Shown here piece by piece: positions 6,771 to 8,653 of a stretch of 8,653 bases of DNA. This DNA is from Amphritea sp. (lineage in GTDB: Bacteria > Pseudomonadota > Gammaproteobacteria > Pseudomonadales > Balneatricaceae): assembly GCA_018067325.1 (NCBI GenBank), contig JAGPUU010000064.1, forward strand, positions 1 through 8,653, read 5' to 3'. The translations under genes were made by a program, and so were the position numbers. The notes under the pieces are model-generated. The model was not told the DNA's origin, did not search any database, and saw only the letters and a program-made list of their open reading frames with translations. Within the stretch, counting starts at the first letter, position 1. Every line of letters starts with the position of its first letter.

Positions 6771-7994
6771 TTATGGCTTTCCTTTCTGCGGAAGCCCCTC
6801 ATAGGCGATCCGCCAGTTACCCTCTTCATTCACCCAGTATTGCCGTTTAATGTCGCTACCACTGTAGTTATCACTCTGATAGTTCTGAATGAAGGTGGCA
6901 ATAAACATACCCTGGTTATCCGGGTGTTGATAAATACTTAAATTTTCAACATCAACATCAATAAACGATTTACTGCCATTCACACGACGCTTATGGGTCG
7001 CAAACTTCTCAAAGCCCATATCCCCGTTATTAAACTGCTTAGAATAATGACTCAGATAATTATCGGTATTTTTACTTTCCCAATCACTACGCCAATTATC
7101 TACAACCTGAGTAAATGCCGTTTTTTTCTGCTTCCAGCTATCAAGTTCAAGCCACTCAAACGAGGTTCCGATCAAAACAGGCGTTGCATTCAGATCAATG
7201 ATGCCATCAAGTTCGGTAAAATGGTTATTGCTTAAGGACAAACAACCTTCACTCGCCTGAGGAGCTCGGCTAAAGGTATCTTTTGGTGAGCCGTGAACCC
7301 AGATTCCACTTCCAGTGTGACCCAATCGCTGATCCCAGGCATTAGGGTAGTTTATAGGCAGTGCCCCGGTACCATAACGAGGTGGCAACTGATCATCAGT
7401 CAAGCGTCCGGTAGTAAAGTAAACACCTAATGGGGTTCTCAGATCACCACGCTTAGTCTTTTCAACACCACCCCGACCATAAGAAACGTAATAGTCCTTA
7501 ATCAGTTTCGGCACACCGGCACTGTTTTCAAACAGGTATAAACGGGACAGCTTTGTATCCACAACAATCACATGCTTCTGCTCTGCAGACATCTGTATCA
7601 AACTACCAGGGATGGTATTCGGCTGTGGTGTATAGCGATCGACACTCATGCGAGCACGAGCTTCAGAAATAAGCCCCTGCAATGTTTTTTTATCGCTTTG
7701 ACCATTGTTTCCCACAGCACTCAAAGTGCCGCCCTGAGCCGACATAAGATCCGCATAGATCAGCTGCGCCAGCCTGAAATCTGGCTGCTCGTCGATCAAA
7801 GTACGTAGCTTAGACATTGCCCCATTCATCTGGTTCTGTTGTAGATCACCCAGGCTTGCCAGTAACAGGGTCTCCTGATCCAGACTCAATTCTGCATTTT
7901 CTGCCTGAACACTGAGAGCTGTCACTGCACATACAGATACCAACAGCGCTCTTTTCAATGGCTTTTTAAGGGATAAAAAAGGAAGAGTTTTCAT
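6771..7994 (-). CDS. Exported YkuD-fold (L,D-transpeptidase/carboxypeptidase-like) protein, Csd6 type
   Basis: Acts on peptidoglycan in the periplasm, either forming L,D links or trimming stem peptides. The 407 residues start with a signal peptide (KKPLKRALLVSVCAVTALSVQA, cut near 31). A TPR-like helical segment follows at about 38-88 (ETLLLASLGDL ... LAQLIYADLMS), then the YkuD domain at about 140-275: HVIVVDTKLSRLYLFE, GDLRTPLGVYFTTGR, GIWVHGSPKDTFSRAP and ASEGCLSLSN. His234, Ser248, Gly250 and the nucleophile Cys251 are present, but the arginine usual after GC[VI] is serine (LS). The C-terminus (about 290-400, VVDNWRSDWESKNTDNYLSHY) is NTF2-like, the arrangement of Helicobacter Csd6, a carboxypeptidase. 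The reaction cannot be decided from sequence. The start has only GAG close upstream, with AAAGG 15 nt away, but it is the only one giving a signal peptide. Confidence 0.92.
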   Translation of the reverse strand: MKTLPFLSLKKPLKRALLVSVCAVTALSVQAENAELSLDQETLLLASLGDLQQNQMNGAMSKLRTLIDEQPDFRLAQLIYADLMSAQGGTLSAVGNNGQSDKKTLQGLISEARARMSVDRYTPQPNTIPGSLIQMSAEQKHVIVVDTKLSRLYLFENSAGVPKLIKDYYVSYGRGGVEKTKRGDLRTPLGVYFTTGRLTDDQLPPRYGTGALPINYPNAWDQRLGHTGSGIWVHGSPKDTFSRAPQASEGCLSLSNNHFTELDGIIDLNATPVLIGTSFEWLELDSWKQKKTAFTQVVDNWRSDWESKNTDNYLSHYSKQFNNGDMGFEKFATHKRRVNGSKSFIDVDVENLSIYQHPDNQGMFIATFIQNYQSDNYSGSDIKRQYWVNEEGNWRIAYEGLPQKGKP

Positions 7995-8043
7995 AACTCG
8001 GATCGGTAACCTTTAACTACAACAGATTCAGTATGTTCGCCAA

Positions 8044-8071
8044 ATTATACCTATACACTAAGGTTTTGCAG
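8044..8071 (-). promoter_or_regulatory. Predicted promoter of the YkuD gene
   Basis: On the reverse strand a perfect TATAAT (8049 to 8044) is preceded, with a 16-bp spacer, by CTGCAA (8071 to 8066, 3 of 6 of the -35 consensus). Transcription would start near 8037, leaving a 5' leader of about 43 nt. Confidence 0.5.
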
Positions 8072-8421
8072 CTCTAATCTGCACTCGGCAACTTATTCTA
8101 ACCAGATAGCGGCTGACTCACATCAGACTTTATGCTTTTTCCCCGACAAAAGCCTCTATATCTTTCACGTTCATCGCTATTAATAACAACATCTGCCTTT
8201 TGAGACTAGGACTAGCAAGGATTCTGCTTTATTCAAGGGCAATTTTTTTCACATTTATTTTTAGTGCATATCTCATTCGGATAGTCGTTTTTATCACTGG
8301 CCTTACACCCCCTGCGGTTACTGATGATAACGCACTGCAACACAATATATAGCTTACAGAATCGTCCAGAATTTTTTTTTCAGCCCTCAGAGCCCAGCTG
8401 AACTTTCTTCAAAGCTGTGCT

Positions 8422-8460
8422 ATCCAAAAGACAGGCTTAAAGAAAAAACTGATCCAAAAG
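8422..8460 (+). repeat. Direct repeat ATCCAAAAG, 30 bp apart
   Basis: Exact copies of ATCCAAAAG occur at 8422-8430 and 8452-8460, about three helical turns apart, so both would face the same side of DNA. Similar bases recur as TTCAAAG (8408-8414) and TTCCAAAG (8496-8503). This could be a set of binding sites upstream of the dehydrogenase gene, although A-rich DNA gives such repeats easily. Confidence 0.4.
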
Positions 8461-8495
8461 GTCAGCAAAGATAGTAAGACAGAATTATCAGGTAG

Positions 8496-8510
8496 TTCCA
8501 AAGTTTGAAA
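8496..8510. promoter_or_regulatory. Near-palindrome upstream of the dehydrogenase gene
   Basis: TTCCAAAGTTTGAAA is symmetric about the central G except for one pair (6 of 7 pairs match). It lies 20 bp before the start codon and just before the ribosome binding site, where a bound repressor could block expression. Role inferred. Confidence 0.35.
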
Positions 8511-8517
8511 CGCGTAC

Positions 8518-8522
8518 GGAGG
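8518..8522 (+). promoter_or_regulatory. Strong ribosome binding site
   Basis: GGAGG, within ACGGAGGAT, lies 8 nt before the ATG at 8531. It is the best Shine-Dalgarno in the window and fixes the start of the last gene. Confidence 0.9.
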
Positions 8523-8530
8523 ATCCCGTC

Positions 8531-8653
8531 ATGTTTAGACAGATGGAAAGTGCCGGTTTGCAGGATCTCCACTTTTGGCAAGATCCCTACTCCGGTTTGC
8601 AGGCGATTATCGCCATCCACGACACATTCCGCGGCCCTGCCATTGGTGGTTGC
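8531..8653 (+). CDS. Glu/Leu/Phe/Val dehydrogenase family protein, 5' part only
   Basis: Only the first 41 codons are in the window; the gene runs off the right edge. The segment [21 protein letters not shown] (21-41) matches the start of leucine dehydrogenases ([19 protein letters not shown]), NAD-dependent enzymes that reversibly deaminate branched-chain amino acids to 2-oxo acids in the cytoplasm. Leucine dehydrogenase is the best guess, but valine and phenylalanine dehydrogenases share this N-terminus, and the residues that set specificity are not visible. The start is well supported by the GGAGG 8 nt upstream. It is transcribed away from the YkuD gene, with no functional link evident. 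Confidence 0.85.
   Translation, partial: MFRQMESAGLQDLHFWQDPYSGLQAIIAIHDTFRGPAIGGC

Larger units (their letters stand above)
7995..8530. other. 536-bp non-coding divergent region
   Basis: No convincing gene is present on either strand; the longest things seen are very short ATG frames without ribosome binding sites. The first 80 bp hold the reverse-strand promoter of the YkuD gene. The rest is AT-rich leader or regulatory DNA for the dehydrogenase gene. It contains a bulged hairpin (8313-8334), a run of nine T (8372-8380) with TTCAGC/GCTGAA arms (8379-8402), a 9-bp direct repeat (8422-8430, 8452-8460) and a near-palindrome (8496-8510). No forward promoter was convincing, so the start of the dehydrogenase transcript is not placed. 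Confidence 0.7.

Noticed and set aside
8379..8402. TTCAGC/GCTGAA hairpin beside a nine-T tract as a terminator
   Set aside because: The T-run precedes the stem on the forward strand and becomes an A-run after it on the reverse strand, so it has the wrong order for an intrinsic terminator in either direction.

Overview
The window comes from a gammaproteobacterial chromosome. The gene order DUF3426 protein - dusB - fis - purH - purD is the one found in Pseudomonas and related gammaproteobacteria, and the Fis and DusB proteins read clearly as gammaproteobacterial. The moderate base composition, the periplasmic TPR and YkuD proteins, and the amino-acid dehydrogenase at the right edge would fit a marine Oceanospirillales-like heterotroph. 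That placement is inference, and I cannot name a genus.

Left part (1-5090), forward strand: the 3' end of a membrane-anchored DUF3426 protein, a 208-bp promoter region, then dusB (tRNA dihydrouridine synthase), fis (nucleoid protein), purH and purD (last steps of IMP synthesis and the GAR synthetase step). The dusB upstream region carries four A-tracts at near-helical spacing, a TTGGCC-17-TATTAT promoter with a GC-rich discriminator and a plausible Fis site. This layout would suit growth-rate control and Fis feedback. A terminator-like hairpin lies between purH and purD, and a strong terminator closes the group after purD. tRNA modification, chromosome organisation and purine supply are thus encoded together as a growth-linked unit.

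Middle (5090-8050): a convergent pair of exported cell-envelope genes. The forward gene encodes a secreted TPR protein with a tandem-repeat linker and a C-terminal NTF2-like domain. The reverse gene encodes a YkuD (L,D-transpeptidase-fold) enzyme of the Csd6 type. Both C-terminal domains are visibly homologous to each other. The two genes share a bidirectional terminator, and each has a consensus TATAAT box upstream. This pair is the least ordinary part of the window and suggests a scaffold and enzyme acting together on peptidoglycan.

Right part (7995-8653): a 536-bp non-coding divergent region with repeats and a near-palindrome, followed by the first 41 codons of a Glu/Leu/Phe/Val dehydrogenase-family gene with a strong ribosome binding site. 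I saw no mobile elements, CRISPR arrays, tRNAs or rRNAs.
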